From contig NZ_JADBGF010000001.1 of NCBI RefSeq assembly GCF_014873495.1, positions 3,100,001 through 3,164,000 of the forward strand: a stretch of DNA of 64,000 nt, written 5' to 3'. Numbering within the stretch: the first letter of the stretch is position 1; each line of letters opens with the position of its first letter. The notes below the pieces were generated by a model. It made no database searches. It worked only from the letters and a program-made list of their open reading frames with translations, and was not told where the DNA came from. Made by a program: the position numbers and the translations under genes. Positions 53,546-61,601 of the stretch are shown here, piece after piece. Origin of the DNA: Streptomyces stelliscabiei. GTDB lineage: Bacteria > Actinomycetota > Actinomycetes > Streptomycetales > Streptomycetaceae.

Positions 53546-54091
53546 ATGTCCACCGTGATCTACACCCGCCACCTGGTCGAGCACCGGTACGGCCGCCCAT
53601 TGGAGGACCTCCAGCGCCACAGCGCGCATGGCGGTTCGGGAGATCCCGTTCTGCCCATCGTGCTGCGGCGGCTCGACGGCCTGGCCACGACGAACGCTCA
53701 TGCCCGCGCCGCGCGCCGCAATCTCGACGCGGCCTGGCAGCGCTGCCGCTCCGGCGGACTCACCCTCGACGAACTGGTGCTGCGGTACGCGGCCGAAGTC
53801 GTGGACCTCGAACGCCGGGAGCAGTCGGAAGCCGAGGCAGTCTGGGACTTGCTGGACGTCCGCCTCCTCCTGGACCAGCCTGCCGCCCGTCGGCCTTCGA
53901 CCGCCCGGCGAACCGGCCCAGCTCCGGGCGATGAGGACCTCATAGCCGTAGCCCGCCAGGTCGCCGCCCGTCTCCCCCGGCTCAACCGCGAAGCCTTGCG
54001 CCAGGGCCTGCGCGCCCGCGGCATCCACGTCAGCAACCGCCGCCTCGGCACGGTGCTCCAGCGTCTCCGCGCCGAACGCGACCTTCACTGA
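53546..54091 (+). CDS. Hypothetical protein with HTH-like C-terminus
   Basis: 181 aa; AAGGAAG 7 nt before ATG. Central coiled segment (LVLRYAAEVVDLERREQSE). The C-terminal LNREALRQGLRARGIHVSNR then RRLGTVLQRLR resembles a recombinase-type or SpdB2-like helix-turn-helix used in plasmid proteins. DNA binding is inference. Confidence 0.6.
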   Translation: MSTVIYTRHLVEHRYGRPLEDLQRHSAHGGSGDPVLPIVLRRLDGLATTNAHARAARRNLDAAWQRCRSGGLTLDELVLRYAAEVVDLERREQSEAEAVWDLLDVRLLLDQPAARRPSTARRTGPAPGDEDLIAVARQVAARLPRLNREALRQGLRARGIHVSNRRLGTVLQRLRAERDLH

Positions 54092-54140
54092 TCCGCACCC
54101 GTCCGTTCGATTCACCCTTCGTCCTAACGGAGTTACCGCC

Positions 54141-54978
54141 ATGTCCGCCCCCGCACAACCCGCAACCTCCCAGATCGGCTTTGTCGACGCCCGGCGCGTT
54201 GAGGAGGCACTGTCCCTGATAGCGCCGAAGTGGACCACCTGGTCGGCACAGACCCTGGCCCAGCAGGGCGGCCCCATGCGTGTGCGTGATGTCGCCGCCC
54301 GCCTCCCCTTCGTCAGCGAGCAGTTCGTCGGCAAGCGGCTGGCCCAGATGCACGACGAGGGGCTGGTGACCCGGGCCAGTGATCGCCACGGTGCCCCGTA
54401 CCAGCTCAGTGAGTTCGGCAACGCCCTGTCTTCGGTACACCGGGCACTGTCCGACTGGTCCCACGCGCACCTGCCGCTCGGCAAGGTGGCCGGTGCCGAG
54501 CGCGTCGAGGACGCCGTGCGCCGGCTGCACCTTCGCTACTCGACCGCCGTGATCCAGGTCCTCGACGCGGGCGGGCCCAGGCGGTTCGTCCACATCGCCC
54601 AACAGGCAGGACTGGACAACAGCTTCACCCGGCAGCGCCTGATCCGGCTTCAGCTCGACGGCCTAGTCACCCGCACCGGACCGCGCCACGGCGATCCGTA
54701 CGTCCTGACCGCAGCCGGACGGGGCACTGGGCCCGGTCTACGCAGCCATCGAGCACTGGAGCAACCCCGTCGCCGCACCACGTCCCGCCCCTGTCCGGGT
54801 CGCGGCGGCCACCCGCACCCACACGGGCATCCCGCCGGGGTCGGACGGCATCCGTACCTCAGCGGCCCTGCGGCGGAGCACCGCCGCGCCCCGCTCCCTG
54901 TTCAGCCACGCCCCGCAGCCACAACCGCGGGTACCGGTGGCCGTGGCCGCTCAGTCGGCCTCCTCCCGGGGCCGGTGA
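54141..54978 (+). pseudogene. Double winged-helix (HxlR-like) protein, frameshifted near the end
   Basis: ATG 54141 after CGGAG. Two HxlR-like winged-helix domains in tandem: VEEALSLIAPKWTTW ... MRVRDVAARLPFVSEQFVGK ... LSEFG (about 15-100) and VEDAVRRLHLRYSTAVIQVL ... FVHIAQQAGLDNSFTRQ ... LTAAG (about 115-195). At GGGG 54,721 one G too many shifts the frame; without it the chain goes on ALGPVYAAIEHWSN and ends SSRGR at 54,978 (about 278 aa). The DNA-binding part is intact either way. Likely a regulator of the element. Confidence 0.7.
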
Positions 54979-55098
54979 TCCGGGTGGCACTGAGAGCCAG
55001 CCGCTTCACGCCGTTGCCACGGCGCCCCCGTGCAGTCCAGCCGTTCGTTCCTCTGCGCACGCAGGCGCGTTCCCCTCCTACACCTCGGAGTCTCGACC

Positions 55099-56043
55099 GT
55101 GAACACCCAGCCCTACGACCAGCATCCCTATCAAGAGGTACTGGTCAGCCCCATGTACCTGGCCGGCTCCAACGGGACCGGGGACGCTGGCTTCGCCCCT
55201 GTCAGTCACTGGCCGCACCACTATCTCGACGAGGGCCCCTGCCAGCTCCTCGTCACCTCGCCCGACCAGCGAATACGGATCGGCTGGTTCGGCGACGACT
55301 TCGAACTGTGGAAGATCACCGCCGCCGAGGACGCCGTCTCCGCACCCCGCTGGACGGCAACCTTCAACCACGTCACCCCGGCCGAGATCGTCGCCGGGCT
55401 CACCAGCGCTCTGGCCCGCGACTACGCCGAAGCCGAGGCCACCGAAGGCAACGCGCGCTTCTTGACGAGCCCGTCGTTGTACTGGGCTGGTGCCGTCCGG
55501 CCGCTGACCAATGCCGGCTGGACCCGCGACGGGGCGGCCGAGCGCGGCACTGTCGAGATCATCGCCCCCGACGGACAAGCCGGCGTTCTGATCGACAACC
55601 GCCTCTCTGACTGGGACGACGAAACCGTCAGGCTGTGGGCCGGTCCTCCGGGTTGGGGCACGCGCGCGGAAGCGGTCTTCACAGCCCGCACCCCGACCCA
55701 CCTGATCGCGGCGACCGCAGCCGCCATGTCGGACTCAGCCCCGGCGATTCGTGAGCGGCACCAGATCAACCGCAAGGTGGAGCACCTGGTCACACTGGCC
55801 CCGGTCGGCCAAGCCGCCGATCCTCAGATCTCTCGTGCTCCGACCCCACTCGACGTGCGCCGCACCGCTGTCGCCCAGGCCGTCCACCGCGCCGCACGCG
55901 CCCCGCAGACAGCAGCCGACCTCCGCGTGGTGGCCGCTCGCAGTCGCACCGCGACTTCGACACAGAATCTGTCGGGCAACCTCGCACACGCAGCCGCGGC
56001 CAGGCCGCCGGCCAGCCCGTCGGCCCCACGGCACAGCCGCTGA
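55099..56043 (+). CDS. DUF317 domain protein
   Basis: 314 aa from GTG 55099 (GGAG at 8 nt). Classic DUF317: VSPMYLAGSNGTGDAGF, HHYLDEGPCQLLVTSPD, RIRIGWFGDDFELWKI, and WTATFNHVTPAEIVAGLTSA (1-110), then a second, more divergent copy around WAGAVRPLTNAGWTRDG. Helical and disordered Ala/Arg tail. DUF317 proteins are near-restricted to Streptomyces mobile elements; role unknown, possibly nucleic-acid or partner binding during transfer. Confidence 0.85.
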   Translation: MNTQPYDQHPYQEVLVSPMYLAGSNGTGDAGFAPVSHWPHHYLDEGPCQLLVTSPDQRIRIGWFGDDFELWKITAAEDAVSAPRWTATFNHVTPAEIVAGLTSALARDYAEAEATEGNARFLTSPSLYWAGAVRPLTNAGWTRDGAAERGTVEIIAPDGQAGVLIDNRLSDWDDETVRLWAGPPGWGTRAEAVFTARTPTHLIAATAAAMSDSAPAIRERHQINRKVEHLVTLAPVGQAADPQISRAPTPLDVRRTAVAQAVHRAARAPQTAADLRVVAARSRTATSTQNLSGNLAHAAAARPPASPSAPRHSR

Positions 56044-56114
56044 CTCCCGCCCCCAGCCCCTCCGAGACGTCGCCTCTGACCGAAGCAGCACCTCCGAATA
56101 CCGGGAGTTCCGCC

Positions 56115-56603
56115 ATGCCCGACGCCACCGCACTCGACCAGGCCGACGCGATGATCGAGAAAGCCTGGGGCCGCCCCATCGAGGCGCTGGAAACCCTCGC
56201 GGTCCGCCGCCCCGTCGAGGATCCGCTCCTGCGCTCGGCGATGCATATCCGTTCGAGCCTCGTCGTCTCGAACAACGCGGTCGCCGTCCACCAGGACCGC
56301 CTGCACACCCTCACCCAGCCCGGTCATGTGTCGGCCTTCCACGACCTGGAGCGGATCACCAGCTCGGCGGTGGACCTGCGCGTCGCGCAGGCCGAGAGCC
56401 GCATAGCCCTGCAGGCGATCAGCCACGTGATCGAGGCCCGCGAAGCCGCCGTGACCACGGACCGGGCACCGTCGCTCAGCCTGGCCCAGGCCGCTGTCGC
56501 CCGCTCCGCGCACGCGCCGCGTGCCCTGGGCCAACCACCGGACCAGCCCGCCCCGTCGGCCGCTGTCCGCCCCACGGTGGCCACGACCGGGCCCGGAAGG
56601 TAA
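56115..56603 (+). CDS. Hypothetical helical protein
   Basis: 162 aa. Helical throughout (ALDQADAMIEKAWGRPIEAL; LRVAQAESRIALQAISHVIE) with Pro/Ala tail. ATG 56115 has a weak GGGAG upstream. Its stop lies 4 bp from the stop of a convergent small gene. Unknown function. Confidence 0.6.
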   Translation: MPDATALDQADAMIEKAWGRPIEALETLAVRRPVEDPLLRSAMHIRSSLVVSNNAVAVHQDRLHTLTQPGHVSAFHDLERITSSAVDLRVAQAESRIALQAISHVIEAREAAVTTDRAPSLSLAQAAVARSAHAPRALGQPPDQPAPSAAVRPTVATTGPGR

Positions 56604-56607
56604 CCGG

Positions 56608-56874
56608 TCAGCGGGAGTCTTCGTCGCGATGGGCCACACCGAATCGGGAGTCCATCGCGCGGGCCAGCTCCACCAACGTCAGCTCGACGCGCCGCCCGTC
56701 CGCGATCCGACGCTCCACCACGGCTTCCCCGCCACGCTGCCTCCGCGCCTGGATGCCCACGGCCCACTGCCCGTCGGCCACCATCGCTATGTCGCCCACC
56801 GTCCACGGCCGCCCAGCGCCACGGATCTTGCGCTCCAGCCCGGCACCGTCCCAGTGTCTGCTCGACTCCGCCAT
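56608..56874 (-). CDS. Small convergent hypothetical protein
   Basis: 88 aa on the opposite strand to its neighbours, from ATG 56874 with AAGGGG 6 nt upstream; the frame is open further upstream but without a site. WTVGDIAMVADGQWAVGIQ and RRIADGRRVELTLVELARAM give a plausible mixed fold. No family recognised. Antisense placement could allow convergent regulation of the 56,115 gene. Confidence 0.6.
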   Translation of the reverse strand: MAESSRHWDGAGLERKIRGAGRPWTVGDIAMVADGQWAVGIQARRQRGGEAVVERRIADGRRVELTLVELARAMDSRFGVAHRDEDSR

Positions 56875-57093
56875 GGCCTGCCCCTTCTGCTCTGTACGGC
56901 CCCGCGCCGCAATCCGGTTACGACAACCGGTCGCGCCGATCCATTCCCCGGCCCGCAGGCCTCCTCCCCCCTCGGCGGCCAGTTCGCCCACGGCAGACCC
57001 CACCTTCCCCGAAACGACTACGTACTTCGGCACACCGCATGTCAACGTACGGACGTCGGGAAAACCCGCAGGTCAACGAAGGGACGCCCACTC

Positions 57094-57435
57094 GTGAACG
57101 CCTCCAGCACCCTCCTGCCAGCCGTCGTCCGCCCCGCCGTGGAGGAACGCGCCTGGCTCTCCAGCGACCACTGTGCGAGCCCGGTACTCGAACTGCTCGG
57201 CGGGCTCGGTTGGGCGATAGTCGACACCCCGGAGGCCAATGTGCACTGCACCAGCCCGGACGGCCGCGTCTACGTCGGCTGGCTGCCCGAGGACACCACC
57301 GCCTGGAAGCGCGGCATCGTCTGGCAGGTCCGGGTCCACCCCTCCGACGCCGAGCCCTGGATCGAGGAGTTCGGCCCCGACACCCCCTCCGAAGCCGTGG
57401 CCGGGTTCCTCGCAGCGCTCATCGCAAGCCGCTGA
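57094..57435 (+). CDS. DUF317-related single-domain protein
   Basis: 113 aa from GTG 57094 with AAGGGA upstream. VHCTSPDGRVYVGWLPED, WKRGIVWQVRVHPSD and PDTPSEAVAGFLAAL follow the same strand-strand-helix plan as the DUF317 protein at 55,099, so it looks like a stand-alone half. Confidence 0.72.
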   Translation: MNASSTLLPAVVRPAVEERAWLSSDHCASPVLELLGGLGWAIVDTPEANVHCTSPDGRVYVGWLPEDTTAWKRGIVWQVRVHPSDAEPWIEEFGPDTPSEAVAGFLAALIASR

Positions 57436-57531
57436 ACCACCCAGCAGACGGTCTTGCGCGACCAACTCTGCCTTGACGTCCCTGACGCTCTATCACCACA
57501 CCGCTTCACCCTCGATCCCGGAGGCTCCCCG

Positions 57532-57744
57532 TTGCCCCAGCACCTGACCGTCGGCCACCTGCTCCGCCAACTTCAGAACCTCGACCCCGACCTGCCGATC
57601 CGCCTGGCCGTCAACCCCGACTGGCCCTTCGCCCACTACGTCGGCACCGACGTCGTCGTGGGCGACGGCATGGCGTTCATCGCCGAAAACGGCCAAGAGG
57701 GCTACCTCCCGGCATCGGTCCGCAACGCCCTCGCCTGGGCCTGA
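57532..57744 (+). CDS. Small hypothetical protein (TTG start)
   Basis: 70 aa. A perfect GGAGG lies 7 nt before TTG 57532, which I prefer over upstream in-frame codons. LTVGHLLRQLQNLDPDLPIR followed by strands ending in NALAWA; resembles small regulatory or inhibitor-like folds but no family recognised. Confidence 0.6.
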   Translation: MPQHLTVGHLLRQLQNLDPDLPIRLAVNPDWPFAHYVGTDVVVGDGMAFIAENGQEGYLPASVRNALAWA

Positions 57745-57775
57745 CCCTCCGTACGGACCTGTCCAGGAGGCCCCG

Positions 57776-58165
57776 ATCTCACCGCGACCCCACCCTTCCA
57801 CCACCCACCCGCTGCACGCCCTCGCCGTGCGGCCCATGCCGCCGGGAGTGCGCGGCGCACTGGTCCAGCGCGTCTCCGCCCTCCCGGAGGGACCGCTCGA
57901 CATCTCCTGGCTCCCGGCGGGCACCCCTGAACTCCCGCCCGGCCGTATCTGCCTGCACTGGGAGCCCGCCTCGCACGCGGGCTGGGACGTCACCGCCCAC
58001 CTCGGCCTGGCCACCACCGAGGTCCTCCTCGCCTCCTGGCCCGCCGCCCCCGACGACTGGCCGCGCCTGGTCCGCCCCACCATCCACGAGGTGACCGGCC
58101 TGTGCGCCGCCCTCGCGGTCGCCACCGTCGCCCTGGACCTCTCCAACCGCCTCGCCGAAGTCTGA
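57776..58165 (+). CDS. Small hypothetical protein, possible ATC start
   Basis: AGGAGG (57,765-57,770) stands 5 nt before an in-frame ATC at 57,776, and codon bias is good from there; the first standard start is GTG 57,821 or ATG 57,827 without a site. 129 aa from ATC, 112 aa from ATG. Strands (ICLHWEPASHAGWDVTAHLG) and a long helix (TGLCAALAVATVALDLSNRL). Unknown function; followed by a strong hairpin. Confidence 0.55.
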   Translation: MSPRPHPSTTHPLHALAVRPMPPGVRGALVQRVSALPEGPLDISWLPAGTPELPPGRICLHWEPASHAGWDVTAHLGLATTEVLLASWPAAPDDWPRLVRPTIHEVTGLCAALAVATVALDLSNRLAEV

Positions 58166-58173
58166 CCGCAACC

Positions 58174-58213
58174 GCAAGGCCGCCCCTCGCCGAACCGGCA
58201 GGGGCGGCCTTGC
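58174..58213 (+). terminator. 14-bp hairpin terminator
   Basis: GCAAGGCCGCCCCT / AGGGGCGGCCTTGC with 12-nt loop, 8 bp after the preceding stop. Confidence 0.75.
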
Positions 58214-58257
58214 CGTACGCCCGCCCACGCTCATCACCGACGAACGATGAGGACACG

Positions 58258-58492
58258 ATGGCCGACGAGCAGCAGCTCTGGAGGTATCCGGAGGTCGCCG
58301 CCCACGTGGGCATCAGCGTCCGGGCCACCCGCAGCCGCAAGAGCCGGGGACACTCTGGCGGAGCCCGACGACATCAGGGTGCAGGACCAGCCCTGGAGGC
58401 CCGCCACGTTGCAGGGCTGGCAGCCGGTCGGCCGAGGGTTCCGCAGCGACCTGCACGGCACCGCCTCTCCCGACGGCACCGCATCCGGCTGA
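58258..58492 (+). pseudogene. Small HTH (excisionase/AlpA-like) gene with frameshift
   Basis: ATG 58258 gives MADEQQLWRYPEVAAHVGIS then VRATRSRKSR, a MerR/AlpA-type recognition helix. At GGGG (58,346-58,349) one G too many breaks the frame; without it the chain continues DTLAEPDDIRVQDQPWRPAT and VGRGFRSDLHG to 58,492 (about 78 aa). Such proteins in elements act as excisionase-like or plasmid regulators. Confidence 0.65.
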
Positions 58493-58524
58493 CCGTCAGT
58501 CGTTCCCGCCCGTAGGCTGCGGCC

Positions 58525-58758
58525 ATGACGACCGACTCGCCGATGCCGTCACCGCCGTTCCCCTCGCCCGACAGCGCCGTGCTCCGGCTGATTGTCGGCA
58601 ACGCCATCGCGTCGGTCCGCAGCGGCGAAGCCTCGGTGGAGGAGGCGATCCTCCACGCAGCCGTCCACGGCTGGTACGAGGGCCATGTCCAGGGCGAGGA
58701 CGAGTGCCCCGGCTGCGACTTCCGGGGCGAGCTGCCCAGGCACAGCAACCGCGGCTGA
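58525..58758 (+). CDS. Small hypothetical protein with CxxC
   Basis: 77 aa. Helical core (AVLRLIVGNAIASVRSGEAS; ILHAAVHGWYEGHVQGE) then DECPGCDFRGE, a possible half zinc site. 16 bp before the nuclease gene. No clear ribosome site (GTAGGCTGCGGCC upstream). Confidence 0.55.
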   Translation: MTTDSPMPSPPFPSPDSAVLRLIVGNAIASVRSGEASVEEAILHAAVHGWYEGHVQGEDECPGCDFRGELPRHSNRG

Positions 58759-58774
58759 GCAGGGAGCCACTCGC

Positions 58775-59977
58775 ATGGGAGACGAACGGCTGAACGAGCA
58801 GTGGTGGTCCGCCGTCTGGGCAGACCTGGAAAGGCAGCGTAGGGCTCGTTCTTGGATGCCTGGTCCCTCGACTGTGATGGATGTCCTGCAAACCAGCAGG
58901 AAAGAGAGAGCTCACCAACTCTTGATCGGCTGGCTGCTCGACCCCCGCCAGCCGCACGACCTCGGAACCGCCGTCCTCACCGGAATGCTGAGGGTGCTGG
59001 GCAAGGCACACCTCGTCGAAGCCGAGGGACTCGCTCGGGTCCGGGTGGACCTGGAGGTCGTCAAACCGGGCTCACGCGCGGACATCGTCATCTCCACCTC
59101 AGCGTTCAAGCTCGTAGTCGAGCTGAAGGTGCACGCGGACGAAGGCCGTGAGCAGACGAAACGCCTTGCCGACGACCACGCTCAGCAGCAGGAACTCCTG
59201 CTGGTGTTCCTCACGCTCCACGGTGACGACCCGGCGGACGAACGCTTTACACCGATGAGTCTGCGCACCTTCGCTGGCCTGCTCCGGAGCGCTCTTGAAC
59301 AGGCCCCTGCCCCGCTCACCCCCCATACGCGCCGTGGCAGGGAAACGGCAGGGGATCTTCTGGACACCTTGGAAAGGATGACCGGCATGGCCCCAACAGA
59401 CCAGGCTGCGGCGCGGATCTGGCTCACCTACGGCGAGCACTTGCCCAGTGCCAAGGCCGCAGCACGCGACGTGCTCAAGCAACTGCCAACGGCTGTCGCG
59501 GCGGTGCTGAACCGACTTGACCTGAGTGAGCCCGTGAAGGTTGTCGGCCCGTTTCCCTACCAGGCAGTTGGACACAAGAAGATACGCGGAGACTTCGGCA
59601 CGTACCCCGAGTTGGCGGTGCTCCTGGTCAAGCCAGGATGGTGTACTGCCGACGGCAGCCCTCGGGCCGGCGTTGGCTACGGGACCCGCGCCGAGCCTGA
59701 CCCTTTCGACTTCGGTGGAGATCTGCGTCCCTTCCTGGGCATCCGTGCCGAGGATCCAAGGGTTAACGAGTACCTCTCAGCCGCCTGCGACCCGCAAGAT
59801 CGGCCGTTCTGGGATCAGTGGCCGCGTTGGGAAGAGCTCGACTTGACTCCCCCTGGCGAGGAAGACGATCTCGTTGCGGCGTACTCAGATCGAGCAGCCG
59901 CGCGAATCACGGCGCTGTGGGAGCGTAATCACACCCTGATCGACCAGGCTGTGGCTCTCAGTGAAGCCAGCGGCTGA
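58775..59977 (+). CDS. PD-(D/E)XK family nuclease-like protein (cargo)
   Basis: 400 aa, ATG 58775 after AGGGAG. LIGWLLDPRQPHDLG, then SRADIVIS (D103) and VVELKVHADEG (E116, K118) form the PD-(D/E)XK_4 pattern, and the helix REQTKRLADDH follows as usual. The C-terminal 250 residues (GFPYQAVG-type strands, WCTADGSPRAGVGYG) are unassigned. GC and codon bias are lower than in the transfer genes, suggesting recent acquisition. A defence or anti-competitor role is plausible. Confidence 0.72.
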   Translation: MGDERLNEQWWSAVWADLERQRRARSWMPGPSTVMDVLQTSRKERAHQLLIGWLLDPRQPHDLGTAVLTGMLRVLGKAHLVEAEGLARVRVDLEVVKPGSRADIVISTSAFKLVVELKVHADEGREQTKRLADDHAQQQELLLVFLTLHGDDPADERFTPMSLRTFAGLLRSALEQAPAPLTPHTRRGRETAGDLLDTLERMTGMAPTDQAAARIWLTYGEHLPSAKAAARDVLKQLPTAVAAVLNRLDLSEPVKVVGPFPYQAVGHKKIRGDFGTYPELAVLLVKPGWCTADGSPRAGVGYGTRAEPDPFDFGGDLRPFLGIRAEDPRVNEYLSAACDPQDRPFWDQWPRWEELDLTPPGEEDDLVAAYSDRAAARITALWERNHTLIDQAVALSEASG

Positions 59978-60122
59978 CGGAGCAGCTCACCTGCAGTGGC
60001 GGACTCTCGCCGGTCAGCAGACCACAAGCACGAGGCGTGGGACACATCCGTCTCGGTCTACCGCATGTCTGCCGAACTCGGTTTCCTCGTGCGCTCCGTG
60101 TGGCGTCCCGAGCCTCCGTGCC

Positions 60123-60914
60123 CTACAAGGCCCGGTGGCTCACGGTGTCGTCGTCCGCCACCTCGTACAGATCAACCCTGAGCAGTTGTCGAACAGCGAC
60201 CGGAACCCGCTCGGCAGCCTTTACCGACGAGGTCGGCACGATCAGGGCGTAGCGGGTGTTCAGGGACCCGTCCGTCATCCGACGCAGGAGCTGCCCGTAC
60301 GCGATGTCGACGTCTATGCCCTTCTCCTTCGTGCGCCCCTTGACCTCCCCGATCAAGCGCTCATCACCGCGCAGGGCTTCGATGTCGGTCCACTTGTCGG
60401 TGGGAGTGACTGGGGTCCAGCCTTCGGCGATCAGCCAGCACCTGAAGGCATCGATCACGCGGTCTTCGTCGCTGGTCCGCGCCAGGAGGTTCCGCACTGC
60501 CTCCAGGTCAGATACTCGGGTCCTGCGCAACCGGCCTCTGCCGTCAGCATTGAGGTCAGCCGGACGGATCACCACGAGTCGAAGGCCGTGCGCGGGAATC
60601 TCGGTGTCTCGACGGGCGTCGTACAACGCGCGCTGTTCGCCGCGGTGCACACCGCTGATGGTCAGTATCTCCGGCTTGTCGAAGATCGGCACCGGCTGGT
60701 CGTGCTGGAGTTCGCGGTACTCAACTACCAGTTGGTGCCCGGGCCAGTACGAATCGACTGGCAGCTTCACTCGCCGTCCGGTGGCTCCGGGATCTCCAAG
60801 CAGCCAATCGAACCGATGCCCCTGTCGGCCGACTTCCCCGAGAACCTCGTCACACATGCCCAGTACGTACGCCTCGTCGCTGTCTTCTCTGCTCATGGCT
60901 ACGGAGGATGCCAC
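60123..60914 (-). CDS. Possible two-part nuclease-like protein (cargo)
   Basis: 263 aa if GTG 60914 is used; ATG 60896 is possible and neither has a good site. First part: FDWLLGD ... RRVKLPVDSYWPGHQLVVEY then ALYDARRDTEIPAHGLRLVV, like Vsr/DUF559-type folds. Second part: WTDIEALRGDERLIGEVKG (D, E, K) then YGQLLRRMTDGSLNTRYALI, a PD-(D/E)XK core. Converges on the nuclease at 58,775 with 145 bp between stops. Lower GC than neighbours. Function unknown. Confidence 0.6.
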   Translation of the reverse strand: MASSVAMSREDSDEAYVLGMCDEVLGEVGRQGHRFDWLLGDPGATGRRVKLPVDSYWPGHQLVVEYRELQHDQPVPIFDKPEILTISGVHRGEQRALYDARRDTEIPAHGLRLVVIRPADLNADGRGRLRRTRVSDLEAVRNLLARTSDEDRVIDAFRCWLIAEGWTPVTPTDKWTDIEALRGDERLIGEVKGRTKEKGIDVDIAYGQLLRRMTDGSLNTRYALIVPTSSVKAAERVPVAVRQLLRVDLYEVADDDTVSHRAL

Positions 60915-61092
60915 CCGCCAGTGACAGCGAGTCCGGATTCGCCAAGCAGCCCCCTCCGGGGGAAGCGGCTCGCGCTGCCCTCCTCACGGGCGAACGTCAG
61001 CACTGCTGAGCTTTCGGAGCCAACATCCATACAGGTCACAGCAGTTGATTTCGGGATTTCGAGAACTGTTGCGACGGATACAGTTCGGCGCG
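60915..61092. other. Intergenic gap with reduced GC
   Basis: 178 bp; no gene, hairpin or clear promoter noticed. The lower GC continues from the cargo genes, so this may be the cargo boundary. Confidence 0.3.
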
Positions 61093-61497
61093 TTAGTCCA
61101 GGTAGGTGCCAGCGAAGGCGCCGTCGAAGCCCAGTGCGATCAGGCCCTGCTCGACACTCGGGTACGTCGTCCTATCCGGGATGGCGATCATGGCGTCGAA
61201 GTCGGCGCGGCTGATCTCGGGCTCGAGCCACTGGTTGCCGCAGCGGCAACGGACCCAGACATTGCGGCCGTGGTTGATGAGCAGCCAGTCGCGCCGGGCC
61301 CGGCAGGCCGAGCACAGCACGGGGATGCCGCGCAGGGACAGCTCCGGTGGGTGGCTGAGGCAGCGCGTCGTGCCAGGTCCGCTGGGCGGCTGTGTCTCGT
61401 AATGGAGTTGCAGCAGCGGATCGCTTCCGGCGGGGGCGGTGTACAGGACTGGGGTCGGCTCTGCGTGGTGGTCGGTCGTTCTGAGCACGAGCGTCAT
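61093..61497 (-). CDS. Zinc-ribbon hypothetical protein
   Basis: Up to 134 aa. ATG 61497 abuts GGGAG; GTG 61488 has GGGAG 9 nt upstream and may be the real start. VLCSACRARRDWLL and WVRCRCGNQWLEPE supply a CxxC/CxC zinc ribbon, followed by ISRADFDAMIA. Downstream of the relaxase on the same strand; role unknown. Confidence 0.65.
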   Translation of the reverse strand: MTLVLRTTDHHAEPTPVLYTAPAGSDPLLQLHYETQPPSGPGTTRCLSHPPELSLRGIPVLCSACRARRDWLLINHGRNVWVRCRCGNQWLEPEISRADFDAMIAIPDRTTYPSVEQGLIALGFDGAFAGTYLD

Positions 61498-61601
61498 CTC
61501 CCGGTCGAGGGCCTTCTCTTCATCCGTAACAGCCGGTGGAATCGGTTGTCCAGGGGTTTCTCGCAGTCGGCAGGCCGGTGGCGGGCCTGCCGGACTGCTG
61601 G

